NCBI RefSeq assembly: GCF_900604335.1
Contig: NZ_UWOD01000002.1
Span: forward strand, 1,422,501-1,486,500
Direction of reading: 5' to 3'
Source of the DNA: Intestinibacillus sp. Marseille-P6563
GTDB lineage: Bacteria; Bacillota; Clostridia; Oscillospirales; Butyricicoccaceae
Length of the DNA stretch: 64,000 nucleotides
How positions within the stretch are numbered: position 1 is the first letter of the stretch; every line of letters starts with the position of its first letter. The notes beneath the pieces are model-generated. The model worked only from the letters and a program-made list of their open reading frames with translations. It was not told where the DNA came from and made no database searches. A program made the translations under genes and the position numbers. Positions 42,534 through 50,859 of this stretch are shown here, piece after piece.

Positions 42534-43093
42534 TCTTCTTTACCTCTGACCTGCATCTCGGTCACGAAAACTGCATCCGCCTATGCAACCGCCCCTTTTC
42601 CAGTATCGAGGAGATGGACGAAACCCTCATCGAAAACTGGAACCGCAAGATCACAGGAAAGGATACCGTCTATATCCTCGGCGACCTGATCTACCGCAGC
42701 CAAAAGCCGCCGGAGGAATACCTGCGGCGGCTGCGGGGAAAGAAACATCTCATCCTTGGCAATCATGACAGGGGATGGATCAGGAGTTGTCAGACGGAAC
42801 AGTTCTTTGAAAGCGTCAATAACCTGCTGTATGTCGCAGACGGGAAGCGGCAGTACACCCTCTGCCACTACCCCATGATGTCCTGGCCACACATCATGCG
42901 CTGCTACATGGTCTTTGGCCACATCCACGGCAATACCGATGCGGATTACTGGCCGCTCATCCAGGCAAACGAGAGGATGCTGAATGCCGGAGTGGATGTC
43001 AATCACTTCGAGCCAGTCACCTTTGAGGAGATGGAGGCCAACAATCTTCTGTATAAAGGTCAGGCGAAACCCGAGCTTGAGGTGCAGCCGTGA
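42530..43093 (+). CDS. Calcineurin-like metallophosphoesterase 2
   Basis: A 187-residue phosphoesterase of the short YfcE/YmdB-like style: SDLHLGHEN (about 6-14), LGDLIYRS, LILGNHDRG, TLCHYPMMSW and VFGHIHGN. All metal ligands are present. It overlaps its neighbours on both sides. Two phosphoesterases of different size in one operon suggest a nucleotide- or nucleic-acid-linked task, but none can be named. Confidence 0.88.
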   Translation: MIFFTSDLHLGHENCIRLCNRPFSSIEEMDETLIENWNRKITGKDTVYILGDLIYRSQKPPEEYLRRLRGKKHLILGNHDRGWIRSCQTEQFFESVNNLLYVADGKRQYTLCHYPMMSWPHIMRCYMVFGHIHGNTDADYWPLIQANERMLNAGVDVNHFEPVTFEEMEANNLLYKGQAKPELEVQP

Positions 43094-43974
43094 GACCTCA
43101 AAAGGGCTTTTATGAGGCGGCTCCTGTGGCCAGTTCCATCGCACGGCAGGACTGGACGCACATGATGGAGCGAGCCGAGCGGAGCGGCCTCTCTCTCCAG
43201 TCCCAAAAAGGAAGCGCCGGGGTGCTGTTCTCCGTGAGAATCCTCGCTCCCATTTTAGATGGAGGGCTGCGGCATATCGTTCTGGCAGCGATCCAGTACA
43301 GTCTGGGGCGGCACACCTATATGCCCGGCATAGTCGCGGAATTCACCTGCCGGAACCTGAGCCGTCTGGACGAAGCTACCCGTTTCACCGCTGTGGCAGA
43401 GATCCGCGCACATTTAAACCGATATGGAGAACAGGAGCCATATCCTCGATTGTGGCACAGCTTGAGTCGGGTGCTCACATCTGGCAAAATCAAAGAAGAC
43501 GATAGGAGGAAGGAAAGGATGCCGATTTTACAACCTCTGGAAAGCATGGAACGCATCTCACGCCAAGCACTGGCAGATGACCTGGACACCGTGCTGGAAA
43601 GGATAAGCCGCGAGGACATTGGGCTGGTGATCACCGAGGAAGGCAAAGATGACCTGGTTCTCTGCCCAGCCTCCTGGTTCAACCTTGACTATGTGGATGA
43701 CTTTTCCTGTGTCATCAACAGCGCCCTCCGCTATGCCATGCGCAGCGAAGATGAGGAGAGTGCGGCGGTCGTCCAGTATCTTCGTCGCCACTACCAGTTG
43801 TTCGATGAAAAGACGCTTTCGGTGGCTGTCGCCGATCTGGAGCGGGAACTGAACCAGCCGATAGTGACCCTCAAGCAGCCGCAGGTCTGGAAGGAGCTCC
43901 AGGAGCTGTTCCGGCAGCGACTGGACGAGTTGCGGAAGGAATCTTCGGAAGGCGAGGAAACGCACCATGGATGA
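43090..43974 (+). CDS. Two-part protein with C-terminal Phd/YefM-like domain
   Basis: A 294-residue frame starting with GTG. The first 140 residues are of unknown type. The second part, from MPILQPLESMERISRQALAD at 43519, resembles Phd/YefM antitoxins (ISRQALADDLDTVLERISRE) that bind DNA and neutralise toxins. An internal ATG at 43519 has a very strong AGGAGGAAGGAAAGG site, so a shorter product of about 152 residues may be made separately. No toxin partner is evident nearby. Confidence 0.65.
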   Translation: MRPQKGFYEAAPVASSIARQDWTHMMERAERSGLSLQSQKGSAGVLFSVRILAPILDGGLRHIVLAAIQYSLGRHTYMPGIVAEFTCRNLSRLDEATRFTAVAEIRAHLNRYGEQEPYPRLWHSLSRVLTSGKIKEDDRRKERMPILQPLESMERISRQALADDLDTVLERISREDIGLVITEEGKDDLVLCPASWFNLDYVDDFSCVINSALRYAMRSEDEESAAVVQYLRRHYQLFDEKTLSVAVADLERELNQPIVTLKQPQVWKELQELFRQRLDELRKESSEGEETHHG

Positions 43975-44191
43975 AAAGCAATATGAGCTCGTGGAAATCC
44001 AAGTAGATGCGGAGCTTCTGGAACAGTTGGAAGCGGTAATCGCCCCGATGGGGCTGACGCCAGAAATGTTGGCTGTGAAGTTTTTCGAGTTCTGCGTCAA
44101 TCCCGCTACTCAGGAGTTGGCCATCTCCTTGCTTCTGAAATGGAAAGCCGAACAGGAAGCGGAGGGGGAGAATCCGGGAGGGGGACTTTAA
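43967..44191 (+). CDS. Small RelB/DinJ-like protein
   Basis: A 74-residue acidic helical protein. The stretch IQVDAELLEQLEAVIAPMGL followed by TPEMLAVKFFEF resembles the ribbon-helix-helix opening of RelB/DinJ antitoxins. It overlaps both neighbours by a few nucleotides. No RelE-like toxin is linked, so the antitoxin assignment is tentative. Confidence 0.55.
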   Translation: MDEKQYELVEIQVDAELLEQLEAVIAPMGLTPEMLAVKFFEFCVNPATQELAISLLLKWKAEQEAEGENPGGGL

Positions 44192-44502
44192 TGCTGTCCA
44201 AGGAAACCTTCTGTGAAGCCCTGCGAAAGATCCAAGCGCAAAAGGATCGAGACGAACAGTTCAGTAAGGCACTCACCCTGATGGGAGACGGACATTTCGT
44301 ATTTGAGGGCGGAGCACCGCTTCTTGCCGCCTTGCTGGATGTACTGAAGGAAGCGGTCAACGACCAGTACGACTATATCAGCTGGTGGCTTTACGATGCC
44401 GCCCCGGACTATGAAGTCTGGACCGATGATGAAAAAACTAAGTGGTGCCTGAAGGAACCGGAAGCCCTGTATGATTTCATCCGGGATGAATGTCAGGGCT
44501 GA
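44191..44502 (+). CDS. Hypothetical protein, 103 residues
   Basis: Starts in a TAATG overlap with the previous gene and a GGGAGGGGGAC ribosome site. It is acidic and Trp-rich, with a DYISWWLYDAAPDYEVW core. I recall such small proteins in Clostridial mobile regions, but no function can be given. Confidence 0.65.
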   Translation: MLSKETFCEALRKIQAQKDRDEQFSKALTLMGDGHFVFEGGAPLLAALLDVLKEAVNDQYDYISWWLYDAAPDYEVWTDDEKTKWCLKEPEALYDFIRDECQG

Positions 44503-44544
44503 GTGGTAGCGTCTCCCCAAATTCGTTCAAGGAGGTCAAATCAG

Positions 44545-44934
44545 ATGTCTAAGTGCTGCCTATACTGCCGGGTAGATGGAGCGTCTACGGAAAGCAATCG
44601 TCTCGCCATAAACCAGCAGCTCACCGCACTCCGAAGCCTCGCCGGCCAGCTTGGCTTTTCGATTTCCGCAGAGATGCTCCAATATGAGAGCGGCTTGGAC
44701 GCAAACCGACAGAGCATTCGAACGCTGACCCGTGATGCACGACATGGAGTCTATGACCGTGTGCTGGTGATGAACGGCGACCGTCTGGCTCGTGACGCCG
44801 AAGGTTTGGCGGCAATTGGAGAAAAGTTGACCGCAGCAGGAGTCCGGGTCTATTGCCCAGATGGCGAAATTGATCTGGCCCCCGCATATTCTCATGGTTA
44901 TTTCCGGGTGGCAACGATGGAACAGACCATGTGA
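44545..44934 (+). CDS. Stand-alone resolvase-domain protein, catalytic Ser absent
   Basis: A 129-residue protein limited to the resolvase fold: CLYCRVDGASTES at the N-terminus, NQQLTALRSLAGQLGF, then VLVMNGDRLARDAEGL with the DRLAR helix. The expected nucleophile position after CRV is Asp (CRVD, not CRVS), although a Ser lies three residues later. There is no DNA-binding domain. It follows AAGGAGGTCAAATCAG. A second catalytic-residue-deficient resolvase besides 38438-39043 suggests a regulatory use of this fold in the element. Confidence 0.75.
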   Translation: MSKCCLYCRVDGASTESNRLAINQQLTALRSLAGQLGFSISAEMLQYESGLDANRQSIRTLTRDARHGVYDRVLVMNGDRLARDAEGLAAIGEKLTAAGVRVYCPDGEIDLAPAYSHGYFRVATMEQTM

Positions 44935-44985
44935 TTGGGAAAAGTTCCCGTCCCACCTCTCTTCCACGGCCAAAGAAAATGCGGT

Positions 44986-44991
44986 ATAATA
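44986..44991 (+). promoter_or_regulatory. -10 box before the 45051 gene
   Basis: TATAAT in GCGGTATAATAAAAG, about 60 nt before the ATG. No good -35 box is seen 17 nt upstream. Confidence 0.5.
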
Positions 44992-45050
44992 AAAGAACCA
45001 CATACACCAGACCGGGAAAGTTGCTCATTCCGGCGGAAGGAGATGTTGCC

Positions 45051-45410
45051 ATGAGTTCATTAGAGGAAAAGAAAAGTGAGCTTGAGAGGGTCCTTGGGGT
45101 ATTCCAGAACTACATTGAAGGCTCTGAATTGCTCGATGTGGTCTATTCGAAAAAGTTCGGGTATGTTCTGCTTGGCCTGCCTGCGGCGGATTCCATTGAT
45201 GACTCCGATGTAACACGACTGGAAGATCCCGAAACATTGGTGAAAGAGATCTATCAGAATCTCGCATACGACTTTATGGAGCAGGAAGGGCACAGCGAGG
45301 ATTACACGGAAGCCACCAATCTGGAAAAGCGAGCTATGCGGGAATGGATGAAAGAGTACACGGATCAGCTGCCGGAATACAACTACCTGCTGGACGAACT
45401 CCTTGGATGA
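45051..45410 (+). CDS. Hypothetical acidic protein at the end of the mobile region
   Basis: A 119-residue, Glu/Asp-rich, helical protein. The ATG follows GGAAGGAGATGTTGCC. It has its own -10 box and stands slightly apart from the operon upstream. No motif recognised. Confidence 0.65.
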   Translation: MSSLEEKKSELERVLGVFQNYIEGSELLDVVYSKKFGYVLLGLPAADSIDDSDVTRLEDPETLVKEIYQNLAYDFMEQEGHSEDYTEATNLEKRAMREWMKEYTDQLPEYNYLLDELLG

Positions 45411-45617
45411 TGTGTCCGATGAAGCAGGCGCTTCCCTCAGTCAATTTTTCGGCATGGATAAAGCGGACATCTTTTTTGGTCGAACACTAAAATTGACCCT
45501 CGGGTGGAAAATCCGCAGCCATCGCAGCAAAACGGCAAAAAAATAATGGGTGAAGACCCGCAAAGCCTTGAAAGTCATGGATTTCCGCAAATATCTCAAT
45601 TGGTCTTACACTCCATT
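45411..45617 (+). other. Gene-free stretch before the right-hand scar
   Basis: About 200 nt without a credible ORF, promoter or repeat. Small frames of 20-45 codons exist but lack ribosome sites. It may hold one end of the mobile element; I could not identify an attachment core. Confidence 0.4.
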
Positions 45618-45653
45618 AAAAAGACCGTGTTTCTTTTGAAACACGGTCTTTTT
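45618..45653. terminator. Bidirectional terminator at the right side of the mobile region
   Basis: Perfect stem AAAAAGACCGTGTTTC / GAAACACGGTCTTTTT with a T4 loop. It lies between the plus-strand genes of the element and the minus-strand DUF4432 remnant. Confidence 0.92.
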
Positions 45654-45672
45654 CTTTTTTAAAATGCTATGT

Positions 45673-46088
45673 TCATTCGGCCCGGATGTGCAGGGTGACG
45701 GTTTTCGTTTCGCCGGGTTCTAAAAATTGCAGCGTACCGCGTTCGCGCTCCCGAGCGATGCCTTCCACCCAGCAGTTGCCCGGTTCCAAGCCAACCACAT
45801 AGTTGCCCGATGCGCTGGACTTCCACTGGGTCAGCATGGGCAATTCCTCCCGGGCATAACACAGCCACAGCGCATGCCCATTCGCGCCTTTCACCCCGAT
45901 CTGCACCTGTTCCGGTAGACCCTTGTGATAAAAAACCTGTTCGGGAACGCCGGGTGCAGGGGCAGGCATCTGGTCCCAATCGTGCAGACCGCTTTCGGCG
46001 GCAGCATCCCGTGGGATGACCTGCTGGGAGGGGATGATGACTTGCACGTTTTCCTGGAGCAGGGGATATCCTGCGTTGACATGGTATA
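45673..46088 (-). pseudogene. DUF4432 (aldose-epimerase-like) gene, C-terminal remnant
   Basis: Minus-strand frame with YHVNAGYPLL, GVPEQVFYHKGL and QWKSSASGNYVVGLEPGNCW, then a GETKTVTLHI end. This is the C-terminal third of DUF4432 proteins, an aldose-1-epimerase-like family of about 300-350 residues. The N-terminal part is missing: at about 46085 the sequence changes to the truncated parB in another frame. G+C matches the chromosome, so this is host DNA cut by the mobile region. Confidence 0.82.
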
Positions 46089-46927
46089 ATCTCATAGCCC
46101 TTGCCGTCCTTTTCCGGGCGGACGGTAGCGGGGGTCATAATGCCGTGTTCCTTGATCGTCCCCACCAGATCGTCCATCGCCTTATCGTCCTGCACCTTGT
46201 AGGGATGCTCCCGGAACGTACGGAACGGGTGAAGCTCCGACATCTTCAAATAGACGATTTTTCCCTCTTCCACCGGGCGGGGCGGCACCTCCGGCGTGGG
46301 CGGCAGTTTAATCTCCGGCGGCGGGACTGCCGCCTCCTTGACGGGAGCGGCCTTGCCCGGCTTTACCGTCTTAGCGGATTTAGACGCAGGCGCACCGCCG
46401 GAACCCGTTTCCTTGCCCTTGTCGGCTTTCTTACCTCTGGACACTTTGTCCCGAACAGAGGGCGGAGCCTCCTCACGGGCCGCCTTGTCAACCTTAGACG
46501 GGCGGCCTGTGCGGGGCTCCGCCGCTTTCGACTTTTTCTCCACAGTCGGCCCGGCCTGCTCCTTCGGCGGACGGCCCCGGCGCTTCGGCGGCTTATCCGC
46601 CTCCGGCGCTTTCTTTTCCAGAGTGGGAGTAGAAGCCTCCTTACCGCCCTTATCAGCGGCCTGGATGTCCGAGAGGTTGATCACCTTGCTGGACGGTGCG
46701 GGAGTGTCCTCACCCATACCAGGGATAACAGACTGCTCCGGCTTGATGGGCCCCTCCGTTTTTTCCGGCATGGCGGGCTCCACATGAGCGGGAGCCGCTT
46801 GATCCCCACCAGGAACAGCGGGCCCCTCGGTGTGTTCCGGCGCGGGCGGCTCACCCGGCCCGGACGGGGCCGGAGCTTCCGGGGGTTTACTTTCCTCCGG
46901 GCTCACGTTTACTTTTTCATCAGCCAT
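46088..46927 (-). pseudogene. ParB-like gene, 3'-truncated
   Basis: About 280 residues of a ParB homolog. A long Pro/Glu/Lys-rich linker (about 1-215, with AT-hook-like RRGRPPK and TGRPSK) is followed by the beginning of the ParB nuclease-like domain (VYLKMSELHPFRTFREHPYK, LVGTIKEHGIMTPATVR, GYEII). The frame then runs into DUF4432 DNA, losing the rest of the fold and the HTH. Such long-linker ParB proteins are usual in large Clostridial conjugative elements. AGGAGGTTAGCCA precedes the ATG. Probably non-functional. Confidence 0.82.
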
Positions 46928-47251
46928 TGGCTAACCTCCTTTTTCGTGAGATGAAAAAAGCCAGACCTCCCGGCCCGGCCAGTTAAAAAATTCCCCCTTT
47001 CATTTTAGTATTAAGTCAGCACCACTCCTTTCCCAAACCGGGCCATGAAAAAAACGCCGCCTTTTTCTTGAAAAAGCGACGTTTTAGTGTAGGTTGGCTC
47101 AGTTTTTTGTTGTGATTTATGATTATGCCTTTGTAAAGAAACCTAAGATATTGCATGGAATCATGAAAATAATCCATGTGATTTTTAAGCGCCTGGGGGT
47201 ATAGTAAAGATACAAAATCGAAGCACAAAGAAGAAAAAGGAGGAAAAACAG
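46928..47251 (+). promoter_or_regulatory. Intergenic region upstream of the peptide ABC operon
   Basis: Contains a hairpin AAAACG..CTTTTTC-TT-GAAAAAG..CGTTTT (about 47050-47094), probably a terminator scar. An inverted repeat CATGGA / TCCATG at 47154-47178 could be an operator. A -10-like TATAGT lies at 47200-47205, about 47 nt before the start codon; no clear -35 box. No gene seen. Confidence 0.5.
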
Positions 47252-48886
47252 GTGAAAGTAAAAAGATTACTGGCCTTGGCGATGGCTGCCGTTTTGTGTG
47301 TGAGCGCCACAGCATGTGGCGCGGGAGACGGTGCACAGTCTCAGGGCGGGGGCGGTGAAGGCGCCACAGGAGGTACCGTCATGGCCGGCGCATTTGTGCT
47401 GGACAGTGAAATGGCCAACATGGTGCCGTTTGCAAACCCCACCACCAATATGGATTTTGCAGTGTTCAACCTGATGTATGAAGGGCTGTTCTACTACAAC
47501 CCCAAGGCAGGCGAATTGCAGTCGGCTCTGGGCGACGCGGATACCCTGCAATGGAATGAGGATTATACCCAGCTGACCGTTTCGCTCAACAAGGATGCCA
47601 AATGGCATGACGGCGAAGACTTCACGGCAAAGGACGTCGTATTTACCTACGAACTGCTGCGGGACAACCCGACGCTGGACGAATACGGCATGTGGAACCG
47701 TCTGGAAGGCGTAACGGCGCAGGACGATGACACGGTGGTCTTTACCTGCAAGAATTCGTTCGTAGCCCTGCCCAACTACCTGGCCTACATCTTTATCGTG
47801 CCCGAGCACCAGTGGACCGGCCAGGATATGTCCACCTTTACCAATGCCGAGCCTATCGGTACCGGTCCGTTTGTCTTTGAAAAGTACACCAACGGAACGA
47901 GCGTGGAATATTCGGCCAATACCGAGTATTGGAAGGGCTCTCCCAAGGTAGACGGTATGACTGTGGTTCTGTACAACTCGTCCACCAACCTGACGCTGGC
48001 GCTGATTGCCGGGGAAATCGACATTGCGATCGATAACACCATCATTATGTCCTCGGTCAGCGAGTTTATGGCACAGGATGGCGCACAGATGGACGTCTTT
48101 GCCGGTCTGGGCAACTTTGGCGTCATGATGAACCAGGAAAATGAGCTGCTGGCCGATCCGGTCGTCCGTCAGGCCCTGTGTATGGCACTCAATACCGAAG
48201 AACTGATTTCGCGCGGCGAGTATAACTGTGTAGTCGAAGCGCCCATCTCCTGGCTGCCTGAAATCTTTGGCGACTATGTCAACGAAGAAGCAGCGGCAAC
48301 CCTCAAGTTTGATGCCGAAGGCGCAAAGAAGCTGCTCGAAGACGCTGGTTACACCATGGGTTCGGATGGCATTTATGTCAGCCCGTCCGGCAAGCGCCTG
48401 TCCTTTGAGTATTACAGCGCATCGGGCGCACCCGCCCAGCAGAGCGAAGCGGCGATGATCCAGCAGTATCTGCTTGACATCGGCGTAGAAGTGGTGCCGC
48501 GCGTTGCAACTTGGGCCGAACTGGCAAGCATTGCATCCCAGGGCTCGTATGACCTGCTGCAAAACAAGATCGAATTCCCCTGCGATGTCTATGCGGCACT
48601 GTCCAATTCGTTTAGCACCAATGGCAGCACCAACTACTTCAATTACAGCAACCCCGAGGTCGATGCCCTGCTGGAAAGCGCGGCGAGCGAAACCGATGAG
48701 GCCAAGCTGGCAGAGATCTACGATCAGGTTCAGCAGCTGATTGCAGAAGATTATGTTTATATTCCGATGTATAACAGCGGCACGCATCAGCCGTATTATG
48801 ACGGCATCCACTTCTCCGGGTGGACCACCAACGATGCTCCGATCACAAGCACAGACAACCTGATCAGCATTTATCCTGTTGAGTAA
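47252..48886 (+). CDS. oppA: Peptide/oligosaccharide ABC transporter substrate-binding lipoprotein (SBP family 5)
   Basis: A 544-residue extracellular binding protein with a lipoprotein signal (hydrophobic stretch, lipobox SATAC with Cys22), a Gly/Ser linker, and the family-5 blocks WHDGEDFTAKDVVFTYE, GTGPFVFEKY and DPVVRQALCMALN. It starts with GTG after AAAGGAGGAAAAACAG. Family 5 binds peptides, nickel, heme or oligosaccharides; the neighbouring sulfatase hints at a glycan-derived ligand, which is only suggestive. First gene of a five-gene operon. Confidence 0.92.
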   Translation: MKVKRLLALAMAAVLCVSATACGAGDGAQSQGGGGEGATGGTVMAGAFVLDSEMANMVPFANPTTNMDFAVFNLMYEGLFYYNPKAGELQSALGDADTLQWNEDYTQLTVSLNKDAKWHDGEDFTAKDVVFTYELLRDNPTLDEYGMWNRLEGVTAQDDDTVVFTCKNSFVALPNYLAYIFIVPEHQWTGQDMSTFTNAEPIGTGPFVFEKYTNGTSVEYSANTEYWKGSPKVDGMTVVLYNSSTNLTLALIAGEIDIAIDNTIIMSSVSEFMAQDGAQMDVFAGLGNFGVMMNQENELLADPVVRQALCMALNTEELISRGEYNCVVEAPISWLPEIFGDYVNEEAAATLKFDAEGAKKLLEDAGYTMGSDGIYVSPSGKRLSFEYYSASGAPAQQSEAAMIQQYLLDIGVEVVPRVATWAELASIASQGSYDLLQNKIEFPCDVYAALSNSFSTNGSTNYFNYSNPEVDALLESAASETDEAKLAEIYDQVQQLIAEDYVYIPMYNSGTHQPYYDGIHFSGWTTNDAPITSTDNLISIYPVE

Positions 48887-48903
48887 CAAAATGGTTTCCA
48901 CGA

Positions 48904-48934
48904 GGTGCTGGTAGTGATCTACCAGCACCTTTTT
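48904..48934 (+). terminator. Intra-operon terminator/attenuator after the binding-protein gene
   Basis: Perfect stem GGTGCTGGTAG / CTACCAGCACC with a TGAT loop and T5, between the binding protein and the first permease. Partial termination here would make more binding protein than membrane components, a common arrangement. Confidence 0.85.
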
Positions 48935-48953
48935 CAAGGAGGGACTACAAAAC

Positions 48954-49985
48954 GTGAGAGGCCTCAATAAGAAATACGTCATCATGCGTTTCCTGAGCGC
49001 ACTGCTGACCCTGTTTATTGCGCTGACCATCAATTTCGCGCTGCCGCGTTTGATGGGCGGCAATCCGGCCGAATACATGGCGTCCAAAACGGCCATGAAC
49101 AGCCCGGAATATGTGGAAGCGCTGACCGAACAATTTGGTTTGGATCAGGGCGTTCTGGTACAATACGTATCCTATCTCAAGCAGTTGTGCCACTTTAATT
49201 TTGGCATTTCCTACGCTAACTATCCGACACCGGTCAGCGACATCATTCTCAATGCGCTGCCCTGGACGCTGCTGATTGTGTTGAGCAGCACCATCATATC
49301 CTTTGCGCTGGCCTGGCTGCTCGGCACCCTGGCCGCCATGAAAAAAGGCTCGGCCTTTGATAAGACTACGGTCGGCGTGTCGTTCTATGTGCAGTCGGTG
49401 CCCTATTATTTTGTCGCAATGATCCTTTTGATGGTCTTTGCCTTCAATCTCAAATGGTTCCCCTTGTCGCATGCCCTGTCGACGCGGGCGACCTATTCGA
49501 CCTGGCTGGGACAGCTGGGCGACATCCTGTATCACGCCTTCCTGCCGGTGCTGTCATTGGTGCTGGTTGGCCTGGCCGGGCGTATGATCATGATGCGCAG
49601 CAACATCTTGCAGGTCTTTTCCGAGGATTACATCGTGCTGGCGCAGGCCAAGGGGCTCAAGCGCAGCAAAATACTGAGTAAATATGCTTTGCGCAATGCC
49701 TTGCTGCCGTCCTTCACCGGCCTGATGGTCAGCCTGGGACAGGCGGTCGGCGGCGCACTGGTCACCGAACTGGTCTTTTCTTACCCCGGCCTCGGCCTGA
49801 CGATCTATAACGCGATCATGAACCAGGATTATCCGGTGGTGCAGGGCTGTTTTGCGCTCATTGCGCTGTGTGTCGTGGTGCTCAACTTCATTGCAGATTT
49901 GCTCTATCCCATCATTAGACCCGCGCGTGAGCATGTCATAAAAGGAGGGATCGGGATTGGAAACCAACAAAAAGCCGGTCAGTGA
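48954..49985 (+). CDS. oppB: ABC transporter permease, DppB/OppB-like
   Basis: A 343-residue inner-membrane protein with six or so helices and the EAA-type loop near EDYIVLAQAKGLKRSKIL, which contacts the ATPases. The N-terminal MRFLSALLTLFIALTINFALPRLMGGNP resembles peptide permeases. GTG start after AAGGAGGGACTACAAAAC. It overlaps the second permease by 29 nt. Confidence 0.92.
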   Translation: MRGLNKKYVIMRFLSALLTLFIALTINFALPRLMGGNPAEYMASKTAMNSPEYVEALTEQFGLDQGVLVQYVSYLKQLCHFNFGISYANYPTPVSDIILNALPWTLLIVLSSTIISFALAWLLGTLAAMKKGSAFDKTTVGVSFYVQSVPYYFVAMILLMVFAFNLKWFPLSHALSTRATYSTWLGQLGDILYHAFLPVLSLVLVGLAGRMIMMRSNILQVFSEDYIVLAQAKGLKRSKILSKYALRNALLPSFTGLMVSLGQAVGGALVTELVFSYPGLGLTIYNAIMNQDYPVVQGCFALIALCVVVLNFIADLLYPIIRPAREHVIKGGIGIGNQQKAGQ

Positions 49986-50838
49986 GCTGCGCCTTTCCTT
50001 TGATAAATACATCGGAAAGAACCTGCGCGCCAAAGTAGGCATCGGCATCATCGTATTTTTTGCATTGGTCGCGATCTTTGCGGACTTCATTGCGCCGTAT
50101 TCGGCCAATGCGATCGACTTCACCCCCTGGGAAGGCCCGACAAGCGAGCACTGGCTGGGTGTCAACAGCTACGGCCAGGATATTTTTTCCCGCCTGGTCT
50201 ACGGCACCCGTGTGACCATGCTCGTCGGTATTTTTGCCGGCTTGTTGAGCAGCTTTATTGGTACATTTGTCGGCCTGCTGGCCGGCTATAGGGGCGGCAA
50301 GACCGGCGAAGTGCTCATGCGCATTGTCGACGTCTTTCTGGTGCTGCCCACGCTGGCGGTCATCATCGTGCTGTCGTCGTACGTACGGGACATGGGCCTG
50401 GGCGGCGAAATTCTGGTCATCGGCTTTTTTAGCTGGCTGATGATGGCGCGCAGCATTCGGTCGCAGACGCTGACCGAAGCCAGACGGGAATATGTCGATG
50501 CCGCCAGAGCGCAGGGCATGGGCAGTATCGAGATCATGTTCAAAGAGATCCTGACCAACATTCTGCCGGTTGTTACGGCCAATATGGTCATGGTCATCAC
50601 CCAGGCGCTGCTGACCGAGGCTTCCATGAGTTTTCTGGGCCTGGGCGACGCGGCGGCGGTCAGCTGGGGCAAGATGCTGTCCATCGCTTATGACAACAGC
50701 GCGATTTTGCATGACGCATGGTGGTGGATGATTCCGCCCGGCCTGTGCATTGCAACGCTTGGTTTCAGCTTTATGCTGATCGGCAACTCCTTCCTGGATA
50801 TCTACGCCAACGACCGTGGTGGACACATCAAGCTGTAA
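49957..50838 (+). CDS. oppC: ABC transporter permease, DppC/OppC-like
   Basis: A 293-residue permease with five or six helices and the EAA loop EYVDAARAQGMGSIEIMFKE. The short N-terminal region and the HWLGVNSYGQDIFSRLVYGTR block are diagnostic of DppC/OppC. The TTG start at 49957 is supported by AAAGGAGGGATCGGGA; a TTG start inside the previous gene suggests coupling. It forms the channel heterodimer with the gene before it. Confidence 0.91.
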   Translation: METNKKPVSELRLSFDKYIGKNLRAKVGIGIIVFFALVAIFADFIAPYSANAIDFTPWEGPTSEHWLGVNSYGQDIFSRLVYGTRVTMLVGIFAGLLSSFIGTFVGLLAGYRGGKTGEVLMRIVDVFLVLPTLAVIIVLSSYVRDMGLGGEILVIGFFSWLMMARSIRSQTLTEARREYVDAARAQGMGSIEIMFKEILTNILPVVTANMVMVITQALLTEASMSFLGLGDAAAVSWGKMLSIAYDNSAILHDAWWWMIPPGLCIATLGFSFMLIGNSFLDIYANDRGGHIKL

Positions 50839-50859
50839 TGGCAAGAAAGGATCCGGAAT

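Larger units (their letters stand above)
22193..46927. mobile_element. Composite integrated mobile region beside tRNA-fMet
   Basis: From the integrase remnant at 22193 to the truncated parB at 46927 the content is almost wholly mobile. It includes a tyrosine integrase with excisionase, three large serine-recombinase family genes, a fourth fused recombinase, sigma-like regulators, ImmA and ParB fragments, Xre repressors and HipBA. G+C is visibly lower than in the flanks. Internal boundaries suggest several elements stacked or nested. No direct repeat of the tRNA 3' end was found at the right side, so exact attachment sites are not defined. Confidence 0.75.

Noticed and set aside
45659-46927. 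One 422-residue ParB-like protein
   Set aside because: The N-terminal 280 codons are ParB but the rest is an out-of-frame reading of a DUF4432 gene, so I describe two broken genes.
22193-46927. CRISPR array or Cas genes
   Set aside because: No regularly spaced repeats with unique spacers and no Cas-like motifs; the only tandem repeats are the two 17-bp units at 40131-40167.
46016-46954. A 312-codon plus-strand frame opposite the parB fragment
   Set aside because: Arg- and Leu-rich shadow of the repetitive Pro/Lys linker; no protein-like domain.
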